Positions 33,583 to 42,874 are shown, counted from the stretch's first letter. The stretch: 64,000 nucleotides of DNA from Hoeflea_A sp965249925 (GCA_965249925.1 OZ252260.1:124001-188000), one strand, 5' to 3'. Notes: generated by a model not told the origin, from the letters alone. A program made the numbers and translations.

Positions 33583-34086
33583 TTACAAATCTAAACCGAG
33601 CATCTCTTCCCTGAGTTTTGCGACGGCCTGCAACACGGAGGGGCCTTCCACCGGAGGTGGTTCGGTGCTTTCGCAGAACTCACGCCAAACGTATAAAGTT
33701 AGCTCGGCACCGTCCGTTGCCTTGCCCTCGCCATGGTTGCCGAATGTCTCAAGCGCGCGATATCGGGGATCGCTCCAAAACAGCCTTTCAACCCACCCGT
33801 AAATGGGGATCAAATGAAAATGAACCGGATAGCCCGGGCTGTGACCAAACCGACCGATATACACCCTGGCCGGTTTCAAGACAGTCCGCATGGTCCGCTG
33901 AGCATTCGCCAGCAAAGGGCCCAACTCCACGATCGCCGTGTCGGGCAAGTCCGACAGGTCATTCGCCGCTGCGACAGACCCCAGCATGAGGTATCCCGGC
34001 AAGGCCGTATCGATACGATGATTGATCAGCCAATGCTGCGTCTGATAAATGTGGAATTGTTCAGGGATCACAACCATCTGCGTCAT
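33583..34086 (-). CDS. HIT-family (histidine triad) protein
   Basis: Protein of 167 residues, probably a nucleotidyl hydrolase or transferase. The segment GRFGHSPGYPVHFHLIPIYGW carries the HIT motif (VHFHLIP) with its central histidines, and the N-terminal IPEQFHIYQTQHWLINHRIDTALPGYLML is like the substrate-facing strand of the fold. The ATG at 34086 was chosen over a TTG at 34101. It stands alone between convergent FecR-domain and divergent aldo/keto reductase genes. The substrate is unknown. Confidence 0.78.
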   Translation of the reverse strand: MTQMVVIPEQFHIYQTQHWLINHRIDTALPGYLMLGSVAAANDLSDLPDTAIVELGPLLANAQRTMRTVLKPARVYIGRFGHSPGYPVHFHLIPIYGWVERLFWSDPRYRALETFGNHGEGKATDGAELTLYVWREFCESTEPPPVEGPSVLQAVAKLREEMLGLDL

Positions 34087-34263
34087 CGTTTGCAGTCGCA
34101 ACTCATAGAAGCCGTCTCGAGCCCTGAGCGGACCGGGCGATCATTTTCCACTATGCAGACTTGAGCGACAATAATCGAGCCGTTCGGCCAAGGCCGTCGC
34201 TTTAGGGTAATCCGGCTTCACGTCTGCAGGCGAATGTGTATGGTGGCCGAAAAAGGGCCCACC

Positions 34264-35184
34264 ATGACGCATGAAACGCTTCCGATTGCCAGATCGACCC
34301 GCATCAACGGCCGCGACATCGGTCGGCTGGCCTATGGCTGCTGGCGCATTCACGAAGGCGACCAGGCCTCCGTTGCAGGCAAGCTCGATGCCGCACTGGA
34401 AATCGGCGCCAACATGATCGACACGGCGGACATCTATGGATTTGGCGCCGGGGGCTTCGGTCAGGCCGAAGAGATGCTCGGAATCCTGTTTGGCGAGCGC
34501 CCCGGGATGCGGGACGACATCTTCTTGGTGACCAAGGGCGGGATTACACCGCCGGTTCCGTATAATTCGACAGCCTCCTATCTTGTCGAGGCCTGTGAGG
34601 CCTCTTTGCGGAGGCTGAACACCGACCATGTGGACCTGTATCTCATCCACCGCCCCGACAATCTGACGGCCCATTCGGACGTCGCCGCCGCACTGACTGG
34701 GTTGAAGGAAAGCGGCAAGGTCGGCGCGGTTGGCGTCTCCAACTACACCCTGGAGCAGACGCGGGCGGTGCAGACCTTCCTGGATTTTCCGCTGGCTGTC
34801 ATTCAGCCAGAAATTTCGGCTCTTGAGGTATCCGCCCTGACCAACGGATTGTTGGACTACGCGCAATCGGCGGGGTTGATCCCCATGGCCTGGTCGCCGC
34901 TTGCCGGCGGGTCTCTGGCAACCGGTGTTGAACCGACCAATCGGGATTTCCCGAACTTCTCGGCGCTGATCGTGGCCCTTGATGCTCTGGCCGCGAAGAA
35001 CGAAACGACCCGGGATGCGGTGGCGTTGGCCTGGTTGCTGGCGCATCCCGCCGGAATCATCCCGATCATAGGAACGCAATCCCCTGACCGGATCCGCGCG
35101 TCGGCAGCGGCCTTTGAGGTCGCGTTGAGCCGGAACGAATGGTACGCGATCTTTGAAGCGAGCCTTGGCCACAAAATGCCGTGA
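34264..35184 (+). CDS. Aldo/keto reductase
   Basis: NADPH-dependent oxidoreductase of 306 residues with a TIM-barrel fold. It shows GRLAYGCWRI, NMIDTADIYGFG (catalytic Asp and Tyr), DIFLVTKGG (catalytic Lys), DLYLIHRPD (catalytic His) and GVSNYT. It is closest in pattern to the YdhF-like group. The ATG at 34264 is preferred, although an in-frame ATG at 34234 cannot be excluded. It has no obvious operon partner. The physiological substrate cannot be inferred. Confidence 0.92.
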   Translation: MTHETLPIARSTRINGRDIGRLAYGCWRIHEGDQASVAGKLDAALEIGANMIDTADIYGFGAGGFGQAEEMLGILFGERPGMRDDIFLVTKGGITPPVPYNSTASYLVEACEASLRRLNTDHVDLYLIHRPDNLTAHSDVAAALTGLKESGKVGAVGVSNYTLEQTRAVQTFLDFPLAVIQPEISALEVSALTNGLLDYAQSAGLIPMAWSPLAGGSLATGVEPTNRDFPNFSALIVALDALAAKNETTRDAVALAWLLAHPAGIIPIIGTQSPDRIRASAAAFEVALSRNEWYAIFEASLGHKMP

Positions 35185-35382
35185 TCCTGCCGGTATTGGA
35201 AACGACCGGCTGCGAAGGAAACTTGATCGTTCCCTTGGCGCTCGCCAACATCCCGACAATGGACTGGCCGCTCTGGACCAATCCGCCACGGCCGTCTGAC
35301 TGCGGCGCCAGCGAGGCGAACGCTTAGGATGAGATAGGCCAAGGCCAGCTTCCGTTTGCTGATGCCCCGGGAAAACTCGGCA

Positions 35383-35583
35383 TTACGAGAGTTCGGATAT
35401 CAAAGTGCCGGCTACAAGCACACGAATGGTGTCCGCACCGATTGCCGATTTCTCGACTTCGTATCCCCCTGCGATAGCTGCAATAATTTCATTCGCAATT
35501 GAGCGGGCGGATGTCGCCTCCACCAAGTCGACCGATTGACGAGCCGCGCGTCGATTCAAAAGCGATGGTGCTGATTCAAACAT
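35383..35583 (-). CDS. Small hypothetical protein, uncertain
   Basis: An open frame of 66 codons starting with ATG, encoding a soluble acidic peptide (about LVEATSARSIANEIIAAIAG in its middle). It is divergent from the BMP-type ABC operon and its upstream region is the AT-rich stretch with an inverted repeat. I recognise no family, and the ribosome site is weak. It may be a real small gene, a remnant, or chance. Confidence 0.3.
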   Translation of the reverse strand: MFESAPSLLNRRAARQSVDLVEATSARSIANEIIAAIAGGYEVEKSAIGADTIRVLVAGTLISELS

Positions 35584-35610
35584 CCCATTTTATGTGCGAA
35601 CGGATTTTTT

Positions 35611-35645
35611 ACACATTTTTATATTGATGGAACTAAAAAATGTGT
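35611..35645. repeat. AT-rich inverted repeat upstream of the BMP-type ABC operon
   Basis: ACACATTTTT and AAAAATGTGT (10-base perfect arms) are separated by 15 bases, 69 bp upstream of the binding-protein start at 35714. The arms closely match those of the inverted repeat at 15584-15614 (shared ACACATTTT/AAAATGTGT). The likely role is an operator in the promoter region; a further GTGTGAAAC lies just downstream. Confidence 0.45.
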
Positions 35646-35713
35646 TTATTGAAAAAAACGTGTGAAACGAAATTTGCACCGATTGTGCGTTCGACATGGG
35701 AGGACCCCACACA

Positions 35714-36706
35714 ATGAAATACCTAATCGCAGCTGGAGCCTTGGTGGCGACCGTGGCCGCCTCAAATGCAGAAGAGGTTCGCCCGGCGCTTCTTTACGAT
35801 TTCGGCGGACGGTTCGATGCGTCGTTCAATGAATCGGCTTATAATGGCGCCGAGCGCTTCAAGGCAGAAACAGGAATCGAGTACACCGATTTCGAGATCC
35901 AAAATGACGCTCAACGTGAACAAGCGCTCCGCAACTTTGCACAACGTGGGTTTGAACCGATCATCGCGGTTGGCTTCGCTCAGGCACAGGCCGTTGAACG
36001 CGTTGCCAAGGAATTCCCGGAGGTCAAGTTTGGAATCGTCGACATGGTGGTCGATCTACCCAATGTCAGATCCACTGTATTCCGTGAGCACGAAGCCTCT
36101 TACCTTGCCGGGCAACTTGCGGTCCTACGCGATGACAGGGACGAGATATTCGGCTTCGTCGGCGGAATGGACGTGCCGCTGATCCGACGGTTTGCATGTG
36201 GATACATCGGCGGGATCCGATCGTTGGCCCCGGACGCCGAGGTTATTGTCAGTTGGACCGGCACGACGGGCGACGCCTGGAACAACCCGACGCGTGGTGC
36301 GGAACTCGCCCGGGCTCAGATCGGCCGTGGTGCGAATGTCATTTACGCTGTCGCCGGGGGGACGTCGATCGGTGTGTTGCAGGCGGCCGCGGACGAAGGC
36401 GCGTTCTCGATCGGCGAGGCCTCGAACCAGAACCACCTGCATCCGGGTTCGGTCCTGACGTCGGTTACAAAGGGCCTCGATATCGCAGTTTTCAACGCAT
36501 TCATGGATGCCAAGAATGGGGAATGGACAACGGGCATTGTTTCGCTCGGCTTGGCCGAGGATGGCGTGGCATGGACGCTAGACGAGCACAATCGTCCGAT
36601 CATCTCCGATGACATGGTGGCGACGCTCGAAGAGACGAGCGCAAAGATCGAAGGAGGCGAGCTTTCGGTTCATGACTTCATGACTCAAGGCGAGTGCCCC
36701 TACTGA
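35714..36706 (+). CDS. BMP-family ABC transporter substrate-binding protein (nucleoside type)
   Basis: Periplasmic binding protein of 330 residues of the basic-membrane-protein (PnrA/BmpA) family, whose characterised members bind purine nucleosides. A signal peptide (MKYLIAAGALVATVAASNA) precedes LLYDFGGRFDASFNESAYNGAERF. Other family features are VGFAQAQAVERVAKEFPEVKFGIVD, EHEASYLAGQLAVL and FGFVGGMDVPLIRRFACGYIGGI. The ATG has GGGAGGA at 35698-35704. It is the first gene of a five-gene operon with two permeases and an RbsA-like ATPase. Confidence 0.92.
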   Translation: MKYLIAAGALVATVAASNAEEVRPALLYDFGGRFDASFNESAYNGAERFKAETGIEYTDFEIQNDAQREQALRNFAQRGFEPIIAVGFAQAQAVERVAKEFPEVKFGIVDMVVDLPNVRSTVFREHEASYLAGQLAVLRDDRDEIFGFVGGMDVPLIRRFACGYIGGIRSLAPDAEVIVSWTGTTGDAWNNPTRGAELARAQIGRGANVIYAVAGGTSIGVLQAAADEGAFSIGEASNQNHLHPGSVLTSVTKGLDIAVFNAFMDAKNGEWTTGIVSLGLAEDGVAWTLDEHNRPIISDDMVATLEETSAKIEGGELSVHDFMTQGECPY

Positions 36707-36766
36707 GCCCCTGACACAGTCCATGGCCACCGGATCCGGTTCGGTGGTCAAAATGGATCACCTGAC

Positions 36767-38314
36767 ATGGCCAATTCCCCAGTCTTGGAAGCATCCGGCA
36801 TCACGAAGTCATTTGGGCAAGTCAGAGCCAATATCGATGTCGGCCTGACACTGCAACGCGGCGAGATCCGCGGCCTCGTCGGCGAAAACGGTGCCGGAAA
36901 ATCTACGCTGGCGCATATCCTGAGCGGATTTCATCAAGCGGATGGCGGGACCATCGCCGTCAAGGGGCAGGATGTTCAAATCGCCAACAGCCACCATGCG
37001 ATCGACCTCGGGATCGGCATCGTACACCAGCACTTCATGCTGGTCGCTGGTTTTTCGGCGCTCGATAACATCCTGCTCGGCACCGGTGGTTGGCGTCTTA
37101 ATTTCACGCGTCGCAACGCGCGCGAGAAACTCGATGCAATCGCCAGCCGTTTCGGGCTTGGCGTCGATCTGAACACCCGCGTCGCTGATCTGACTGTCGG
37201 CGAGCAGCAGCGGGTCGAGATTCTCAAGGCTTTGTATCGCAGCGCGGACATCCTGTTGCTCGATGAGCCAACCGCCGTGCTGACACCCGACGAGGCTGAT
37301 CATTTGTTCGAGGTGCTCAGAGAGCTGGCAGCAGGAGGTACGGCTATCGTTGTGGTCACTCATAAGCTCCGCGAGGTTATGGACCTTACTCACACGGTAT
37401 CGGTCATGCGGCAGGGCCGTATCGTAGCGGATTTGAAGACGCCGGAAACCGATGAGGCTGAGCTCGCCGCGTTGATGGTTGGTCGGCGCGTAGAACTGCC
37501 GCAAATAACAGACACCCATGCCCAATCCGACATCGCGTTGCATGCGTCCGGGATTGGCTACACCGATTCCATGGGCGTTCGACGTCTCGATGATGTCTCG
37601 TTGGAATTGCGAAGAGGCGAAATTGTGGGCATCGCCGGCGTTGCCGGAAACGGTCAGAGTGAGCTGGTGGGCATCCTGACCGGGATGCTTAACCCGACCA
37701 GCGGGACCGTTAGGCTGGGCACACGGGATGTCACGGGAATGGACCCCGCGGAAATGCGTCTTGCAGGTGTCGCCCATGTTCCGGAGGATCGACTTCGCTA
37801 TGGTCTGATTGCGGGCATGTCGCTGTCTGAGAATGCGGCGCTGGGCTATAGCAGCCATGACGAGTTTGGACATGGACCACAATTCTCGCCAGCCGCGGCC
37901 AAGCGTGTCGCACGGCGGCTGATCGACATTTTTGATACCCGTCCGCCCGAACCGGGAGCGCGGGCTGGAAGCCTGTCCGGCGGCAACCAGCAAAAGATCG
38001 TGATGGCCCGGGAAATCGATCGGAATCCTGACATCCTGATTGTCGCACAGCCAACCCGAGGGGTCGACATCGGGGCCATCGCACAGATGCACAGTGCGCT
38101 CCTGGATTTACGCAAATCCGGGAAGGCGGTGCTTCTGGTTTCAGTCGAACTGGACGAAATTCGCGCAATGTCAGATCGAATACTTGTCATGTGCGCCGGC
38201 CGCATTACCGGAGAATTGCCCCGAACGGCACCCGAGGCCGAAATCGGGCATCTCATGGCTGGAGGCAGTCACGGTGTCGTTGCTATCGACAAAGTTGCGG
38301 GAGCAACGCCGTGA
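36767..38314 (+). CDS. ABC transporter ATPase with two nucleotide-binding domains (nucleoside/RbsA type)
   Basis: Fused double ATPase of 515 residues. Domain 1 has GENGAGKST, GIGIVHQHFMLV (Q-loop typical of the NupO/YufO branch), LTVGEQQRVEI and LLLDEPTAVLTPDE. Domain 2 has the degenerate Walker A GVAGNGQSEL, the signature LSGGNQQKIVMAREI and LIVAQPTRGVDIGA. As in RbsA-like proteins one site appears degenerate. It lies 60 bp after the binding-protein gene, and its TGA overlaps the GTG start of the first permease. Confidence 0.93.
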   Translation: MANSPVLEASGITKSFGQVRANIDVGLTLQRGEIRGLVGENGAGKSTLAHILSGFHQADGGTIAVKGQDVQIANSHHAIDLGIGIVHQHFMLVAGFSALDNILLGTGGWRLNFTRRNAREKLDAIASRFGLGVDLNTRVADLTVGEQQRVEILKALYRSADILLLDEPTAVLTPDEADHLFEVLRELAAGGTAIVVVTHKLREVMDLTHTVSVMRQGRIVADLKTPETDEAELAALMVGRRVELPQITDTHAQSDIALHASGIGYTDSMGVRRLDDVSLELRRGEIVGIAGVAGNGQSELVGILTGMLNPTSGTVRLGTRDVTGMDPAEMRLAGVAHVPEDRLRYGLIAGMSLSENAALGYSSHDEFGHGPQFSPAAAKRVARRLIDIFDTRPPEPGARAGSLSGGNQQKIVMAREIDRNPDILIVAQPTRGVDIGAIAQMHSALLDLRKSGKAVLLVSVELDEIRAMSDRILVMCAGRITGELPRTAPEAEIGHLMAGGSHGVVAIDKVAGATP

Positions 38315-39405
38315 ATCAGGACGGTATCTTGAACCTGATTTCACCCCTCTTGAATGTGGCCATCGCCTTCAGCCTTGCCGGTCTTGTTCTTGTGGCGATC
38401 GGCGCCGATCCCTTCGAGGCCGTTGGTCATATTTGGTTTGGCGTTGCGGGCTTCGGCGATGGATTGGGCTATACGCTGTTTTATACCACCAATTTCATAT
38501 TTACCGGTCTTGCCGCTGCCATTGCGCTGCAAGCGGGTCTTTTCAATATTGGCGGTGAAGGTCAAGGCTATGTCGGTGGCCTTGGGGTCATCCTCGTCTT
38601 GCTCACGCTCGACAGCATGCTTCCCTTGTTTCTGCTGGTGCCAATGGCAATCCTGGCCGGGGCGGCCTTCGGCGCGGTATGGGCTTTCGTTCCAGCTTTT
38701 ATGCAGGCGCGAGGGGGTACCAGTGTGGTCATCACCACAATCATGTTCAATCTCATCGCCGCCGGGCTAATGGCCTATCTGCTCGTTCACTTCCTGCGGC
38801 CGGAGACGGTGATGCAGGTCGAAAGCGCAACCGTGGACGAAAACGCGCAACTCCCCAAACTTGGCTGGCTTCTGACGCCTTTTGGTCTTGTTTCACGCAG
38901 TGCACCGCTGACAATCATGCTCTTTGTCGCGATTCTGGCCGCAGCCGGATACTGGCTTCTGATGTGGCGCACCAAGCTGGGCTACGCCATTCGGGTCGTC
39001 GGCCAAAGCCCGGATGCTGCTCATTATGCCGGTTTGCCGGCAGGTCGTATCGTCATCATGACTATGATGCTCAGCGGTGCGCTGGCAGGTGCCATGGCGG
39101 TCAATTCCATCATGGCAGATCAACATCGGCTGGTGCTTGGATTTATGGGTGGCGCGGGATTCGTTGGCGTCGCTATAGCCCTGATGGCGCGTGGCAATGC
39201 GTTTGGCATTGTCGCAGCCGCACTGCTTTTTGGGGTGCTCTATCAGGGTGGGGCAGAACTTGCGTTTTCAATGCCCGAGGTCACGCGCGATACCGTCGTT
39301 ATGATCCAGGGCTTGGTGATTCTGTTCTGTGGGGCTTTCGAAGGTCTACTGCTTCCCTGGCTGGCATACGCTTTGCGTTCGATCCGGAGGATCCGCCCGG
39401 CATGA
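38311..39405 (+). CDS. ABC transporter permease (nucleoside type, NupP/YufP-like)
   Basis: Inner-membrane permease of 364 residues with eight or more helices. The start is GTG at 38311, overlapping the ATPase stop (GTGA). FNIGGEGQGYVGGLGVILV and TSVVITTIMFNLIAAGLMAYLL are typical of the BPD_transp_2 family (RbsC/YufP). GYAIRVVGQSPDAAHYAGLPAGRIVIMTMMLSGALAGAMA is the conserved cytoplasmic loop. It is longer than the other permease, as usual in this subfamily. Confidence 0.92.
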   Translation: MNQDGILNLISPLLNVAIAFSLAGLVLVAIGADPFEAVGHIWFGVAGFGDGLGYTLFYTTNFIFTGLAAAIALQAGLFNIGGEGQGYVGGLGVILVLLTLDSMLPLFLLVPMAILAGAAFGAVWAFVPAFMQARGGTSVVITTIMFNLIAAGLMAYLLVHFLRPETVMQVESATVDENAQLPKLGWLLTPFGLVSRSAPLTIMLFVAILAAAGYWLLMWRTKLGYAIRVVGQSPDAAHYAGLPAGRIVIMTMMLSGALAGAMAVNSIMADQHRLVLGFMGGAGFVGVAIALMARGNAFGIVAAALLFGVLYQGGAELAFSMPEVTRDTVVMIQGLVILFCGAFEGLLLPWLAYALRSIRRIRPA

Positions 39406-40364
39406 CCGAAATCGTTCTCATTCTGGATGCGACGGTTAGGCTCTCAGCACCACTTCTTCTGGCGGCGATGGCGGCGCTTCTGTCCGAGCGGGCGGGAATT
39501 CTTGACATTGGCCTCGAAGGCAAGGTGCTTGCCGGAGCCTTTGCGGCCGCGACAGCTGCAACGCTCTCCGGATCGGCATGGGTTGGTCTAGCGGCCGCCG
39601 TTAGCGCATCAATTCTGGTTTCGGCGATTCACGCCTCGGCCACGGTGCTCTATCGCGGGAATCAAGTCGTGTCGGGCATCGCGCTCATTTTCTTCGTCTC
39701 AGGCATTACCGGGCTCCTGGCCGAGACGCTGTTTAAGCAGGGCGGCCGGACGCCGCAATTACCCGCCGAAGCACGGTTTCTGGATGTCATCCTTCCAGGC
39801 ACAGAAATGTTCGCGGCGATTCCGGTTGCCGGTCCGATCTGGTCCGAGCTGGTCTCCGGCCACACCTTGCTCGTCTATTTCGCGCTGCTGCTCGTTCCGG
39901 TCCTCACCGTTTTCATGAATAGGACCGGCCCGGGGCTGGTCCTGAAATCGGTGGGTGAAAATCCAGAAGCAGCAGACAGCAATGGAATCTCGGTGATGCG
40001 AGCCCGCTTGATCGCGCTCCTCTTCAGCGGTGCGATCGCTGGGCTTGCCGGCGCCAATCTTTCGATTTCGCAAGCCTCCGGTTTCCTGCGAGACATGACA
40101 GCGGGCATGGGATTTGTTGCACTCGCCGCGGTCATTTTTGCCAAATGGAGGCCGGTGCAGACATTTCTGACCTGCTTGCTGTTTGGAGCTCTCGACGCCG
40201 TCGCGATCCGGCTACAGGGCCAATCCGTCTTCGGGTTGGGCGAACTGCCGGGCGAGCTGATGCAGATCATGCCCTATGTCCTAACCATCGTCTTGCTGGG
40301 GCTGTTCGTTAAATCCGTGGTGCCGCCGGCGGCACTCGGCAAGCCATTTATACGATCCAAGTGA
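39402..40364 (+). CDS. ABC transporter permease (nucleoside type, NupQ/YufQ-like)
   Basis: Inner-membrane permease of 320 residues. It starts at an ATGA overlap with the previous permease and has the standard start LSAPLLLAAMAALLSERAGILDIGLEGKVLAGAFAA. It continues with GNQVVSGIALIFFVSGI and LKSVGENPEAADSNGISVMRARLIALLFSGAIAGLAGA. Together with the preceding proteins it forms a complete importer. The same frame is open upstream inside the neighbouring gene but is not coding there. Confidence 0.92.
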   Translation: MTEIVLILDATVRLSAPLLLAAMAALLSERAGILDIGLEGKVLAGAFAAATAATLSGSAWVGLAAAVSASILVSAIHASATVLYRGNQVVSGIALIFFVSGITGLLAETLFKQGGRTPQLPAEARFLDVILPGTEMFAAIPVAGPIWSELVSGHTLLVYFALLLVPVLTVFMNRTGPGLVLKSVGENPEAADSNGISVMRARLIALLFSGAIAGLAGANLSISQASGFLRDMTAGMGFVALAAVIFAKWRPVQTFLTCLLFGALDAVAIRLQGQSVFGLGELPGELMQIMPYVLTIVLLGLFVKSVVPPAALGKPFIRSK

Positions 40365-40371
40365 GGAAACC

Positions 40372-41517
40372 ATGCACGCGAAGGCAGCCATTGTTCGGGA
40401 GGCAGGTGGCCCGTTCCTGATCGAAGACATCGAGGTCAACGCCCCGGAAGGCGATGAGATCCTTGTTCGGATAAAAGCCTGCGGCCTTTGCCATACGGAC
40501 CTTCTTATCAGGGATCAGCTATATACAACCCCGCTGCCAATCGTTCTCGGGCACGAGGGCGCCGGCGTTGTGGAAGCGGTCGGACCGGACGTGACCACCA
40601 TCAAGGTCGGCGACCACGTCGGTCTGTCGTTTGCGGCTTGTGACACCTGCCCAAGCTGTGCGAACGGCCGCATCGCCTATTGTTGGCACCACATGCCTGC
40701 CAATTTTTCCGGGCACCGCCGCGGACGACGGGCAAATCGCGGACGAGCCGATTTCGTTTGCGAGTGGGACACGCCGGCGCCGCTGCGCCAGGGCGAGAAT
40801 CGGATTAACGGCGCGTTTTTTCAGCAAAGCGCTTTCGCGACCCATGCTATCGCGACAGAACGCAACGCCGTCGTGGCTCCAAAGGATATTCCGTTTTCGG
40901 TTCTGGCGCCCTTTGGCTGCGGATTTCAGACCGGGGCAGGCGCGGTCTTCAATTCACTTCCCGTAAAGCCGGAAGAACCGTTTCTTGTTACCGGTGCCGG
41001 CGCTGTCGGGATGAGTGCGATCATGGCAGCAAGAATCGTGGGCGCAGATCCGATAATCGCCGTGGATATTGTCGACGCTCGCCTTTCGCTGGCCAAGGAA
41101 CTGGGTGCCACCCATGCGATCAATGCAGCATCGACTGAAGACGTAGGCGATGCGATATCCATGATCTCGCCGACCGGGATGGCTACGGCGCTTGAGACAA
41201 CCGGTAATCCCCGAGTATTCCGGACGATGGTCGACGCCATGCGGCCAACCGGTGTGGCCGGGCTCGTCGCCGGCGCCAAAGCCGGCACTGAGGTGACATT
41301 TGATATGATCCACCTGTTATTCGGACGAACCGTCAAAGGAATCCTCCAAGGTGACAGCGATTTGGCAACGTTTATCCCGCAACTCATCGACCATCATATG
41401 AACGGTGATTTCCCGGTTGATCGGCTTATCGGCACTTTTCAGTTTTCCGATATCAATTCAGCGGCACAAGCGATGGCGGACGGATCGGTGATCAAACCGG
41501 TTTTGATCATGGACTGA
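40372..41517 (+). CDS. Zinc-dependent alcohol dehydrogenase (class III/aryl-alcohol type)
   Basis: NAD-dependent medium-chain dehydrogenase of 381 residues. The catalytic zinc site is visible as ACGLCHTDLL, GHEGAGVVEAVG and FGCGFQTGAG; the structural zinc site is the four cysteines of CDTCPSCANGRIAYC; the NAD motif is VTGAGAVGMSAIMAA. It begins 8 bp after the permease with a GAGGAA site, so it is part of the ABC operon and may oxidise an alcohol group of the imported compound. It is followed at once by an integrase remnant. Confidence 0.92.
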   Translation: MHAKAAIVREAGGPFLIEDIEVNAPEGDEILVRIKACGLCHTDLLIRDQLYTTPLPIVLGHEGAGVVEAVGPDVTTIKVGDHVGLSFAACDTCPSCANGRIAYCWHHMPANFSGHRRGRRANRGRADFVCEWDTPAPLRQGENRINGAFFQQSAFATHAIATERNAVVAPKDIPFSVLAPFGCGFQTGAGAVFNSLPVKPEEPFLVTGAGAVGMSAIMAARIVGADPIIAVDIVDARLSLAKELGATHAINAASTEDVGDAISMISPTGMATALETTGNPRVFRTMVDAMRPTGVAGLVAGAKAGTEVTFDMIHLLFGRTVKGILQGDSDLATFIPQLIDHHMNGDFPVDRLIGTFQFSDINSAAQAMADGSVIKPVLIMD

Positions 41518-41727
41518 TGCCGTCGCAGAATTGCTGCGTTGCGCCTCGGGTTCGGGCGTCATTTAACACAGCTCGAAAAGCGGCCGGAATCTCCGATGTC
41601 AACTTCCATGATCTGCGGGGCATCTTTCCCGGAAGCGAAGACAATTGGCGACACCGGGCGCAGGAGGTCGAGATTTGCGACATTCATTGGAAGGAAGCAG
41701 ACACACCGATCAATTAGCGAACGATGA
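41517..41727 (+). pseudogene. Tyrosine recombinase (integrase) C-terminal remnant, frameshifted
   Basis: One frame reads VRASFNTARKAAGISDVNFHDLRGIF, matching the F..A.kkAGI.d..FHDLRGT segment of phage-type integrases, which includes the first catalytic arginine. A second frame then gives RRSRFATFIGRKQTH, like the eIa.itGHs segment near the active-site histidine. The continuity is broken by at least one frameshift. No complete catalytic domain or tyrosine remains, so it is inactive. It marks the past insertion of a mobile element beside the ABC/alcohol dehydrogenase operon and near tRNA-Met. Confidence 0.65.
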
Positions 41728-41729
41728 GT

Positions 41730-42440
41730 TTATGGCATCGGGACCATGGTATGGCGCGACCGGACCGGCGCGCGGAAGTAAGCCGAGCGCGGGGTGCCTT
41801 CGGCGTTGAAGGCGCGGATCACGCTCGGACGCGACTCCAATTCCTCGAGCAAGGCATTTAAATGCAGGTGGCGGGTCACCGCTTCCGGTTCGAGGGGCGC
41901 GTGACGTGGCGCGATCAGCGACCAGCGCGCGCACCCGCCGACATAGAAGTCGCACATGCTGAGTTTGCCGCCGAGCAACCAAGGTCCGCCATTTTCCGCG
42001 ATGGCTGCGTCCAGCATGGCGAAATGGGTTCGCATGCGCTCATGCACGACCGACCGGGCGGCCTCGGCCAGGTCCTTGCCAACATATCGCGCCGTGTAAT
42101 ACTGGAGCTGCGCGTCCGCATGGAGCGTGTTCGAGAGAAAGTACAACCTTTGGAGGAAAGCCGCGCGTGCCTGCGGCTCTGTCGGAGGTGGTGCAAGACG
42201 GCCGCTCCGTTCGGCGAGATAATTCAGGATCGCGCCTGTCTCAGACAGCGTTGCGCCCGAGGTCTCGTCCGCCAGAACCGGCACAAGGCCGCGCGGATTG
42301 AGATGCAGAAATTCGGCGCTCCGGTGCGCACCCGCGCGCATATCGACGATCTCGTCCCGATAAGACGCGCCCAGCTCTTCCAGTGCCATTCGCACGACGT
42401 GGCTTGCGCAGTCAGGGTAAGAATACAGGACATAGCTCAC
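41730..42440 (-). CDS. Glutathione S-transferase family protein
   Basis: Protein of 236 residues with an N-terminal thioredoxin-like domain (VSYVLYSYPDCASHVVRMALEELGASY, then LNPRGLVPVLADE and LSETGAILNYLAERSG, the glutathione gamma-glutamyl site) and an all-helical C-terminal domain with GGPWLLGGKLSMCDFYVGGCARW. The start is GTG at 42440, with GGAGG seven bases upstream; a farther GTG at 42473 lacks such a site. It probably conjugates or reduces with glutathione, substrate unknown. Confidence 0.88.
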   Translation of the reverse strand: MSYVLYSYPDCASHVVRMALEELGASYRDEIVDMRAGAHRSAEFLHLNPRGLVPVLADETSGATLSETGAILNYLAERSGRLAPPPTEPQARAAFLQRLYFLSNTLHADAQLQYYTARYVGKDLAEAARSVVHERMRTHFAMLDAAIAENGGPWLLGGKLSMCDFYVGGCARWSLIAPRHAPLEPEAVTRHLHLNALLEELESRPSVIRAFNAEGTPRSAYFRAPVRSRHTMVPMP

Positions 42441-42656
42441 GCGCGAGCCTCCAAGATCAATCTTTGAGGACACTTGTCTGTCACGGGAATCGGAGCGTGA
42501 TCAAGCGGCGGCCCGCTTCCGATCGGCCTCTTATTCGACTGTTTACCAAAGTGACGCTGACACCAACACGTCATAATCAAAGCCGTTTTGCCTCGCCGAT
42601 GACAAAACGAACGAGAGCAGTTATCGCAAAGCCTGCCGCTAAGTAATTGATTTCAT

Positions 42657-42733
42657 TGGTAGCGGGGGAGGGACTCGAACCCCCGACACGCGGATTATGA
42701 TTCCGCTGCTCTAACCGACTGAGCTACCCCGCC
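42657..42733 (-). tRNA. tRNA-Met (anticodon CAT, elongator type)
   Basis: A 77-base cloverleaf read on the minus strand: acceptor GGCGGGG paired with CCCCGCT (one G-U end pair), D arm with AGCTCAGTCGGTTAGAGC, anticodon arm GCGGA-ATCATAA-TCCGC with CAT anticodon, T arm with GGGTTCGAGTCCC, and an encoded CCA at 42657-42659. The paired first base excludes the initiator type. A CAT anticodon modified for isoleucine (tRNA-Ile2) cannot be fully excluded from sequence. Confidence 0.93.
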
Positions 42734-42874
42734 GAACCGTCAGGAACGGCGCGATATAATGGCGCGGTGTTAGCGCTGTCAAGCAAAAGCTGGTCGGTTT
42801 GCGCGGTGCGGCACTTGCATGCTTTCGGGCCTGTCGATATTGCAGGCCGAAACTGTCACCAAGCGGAAAACGCG

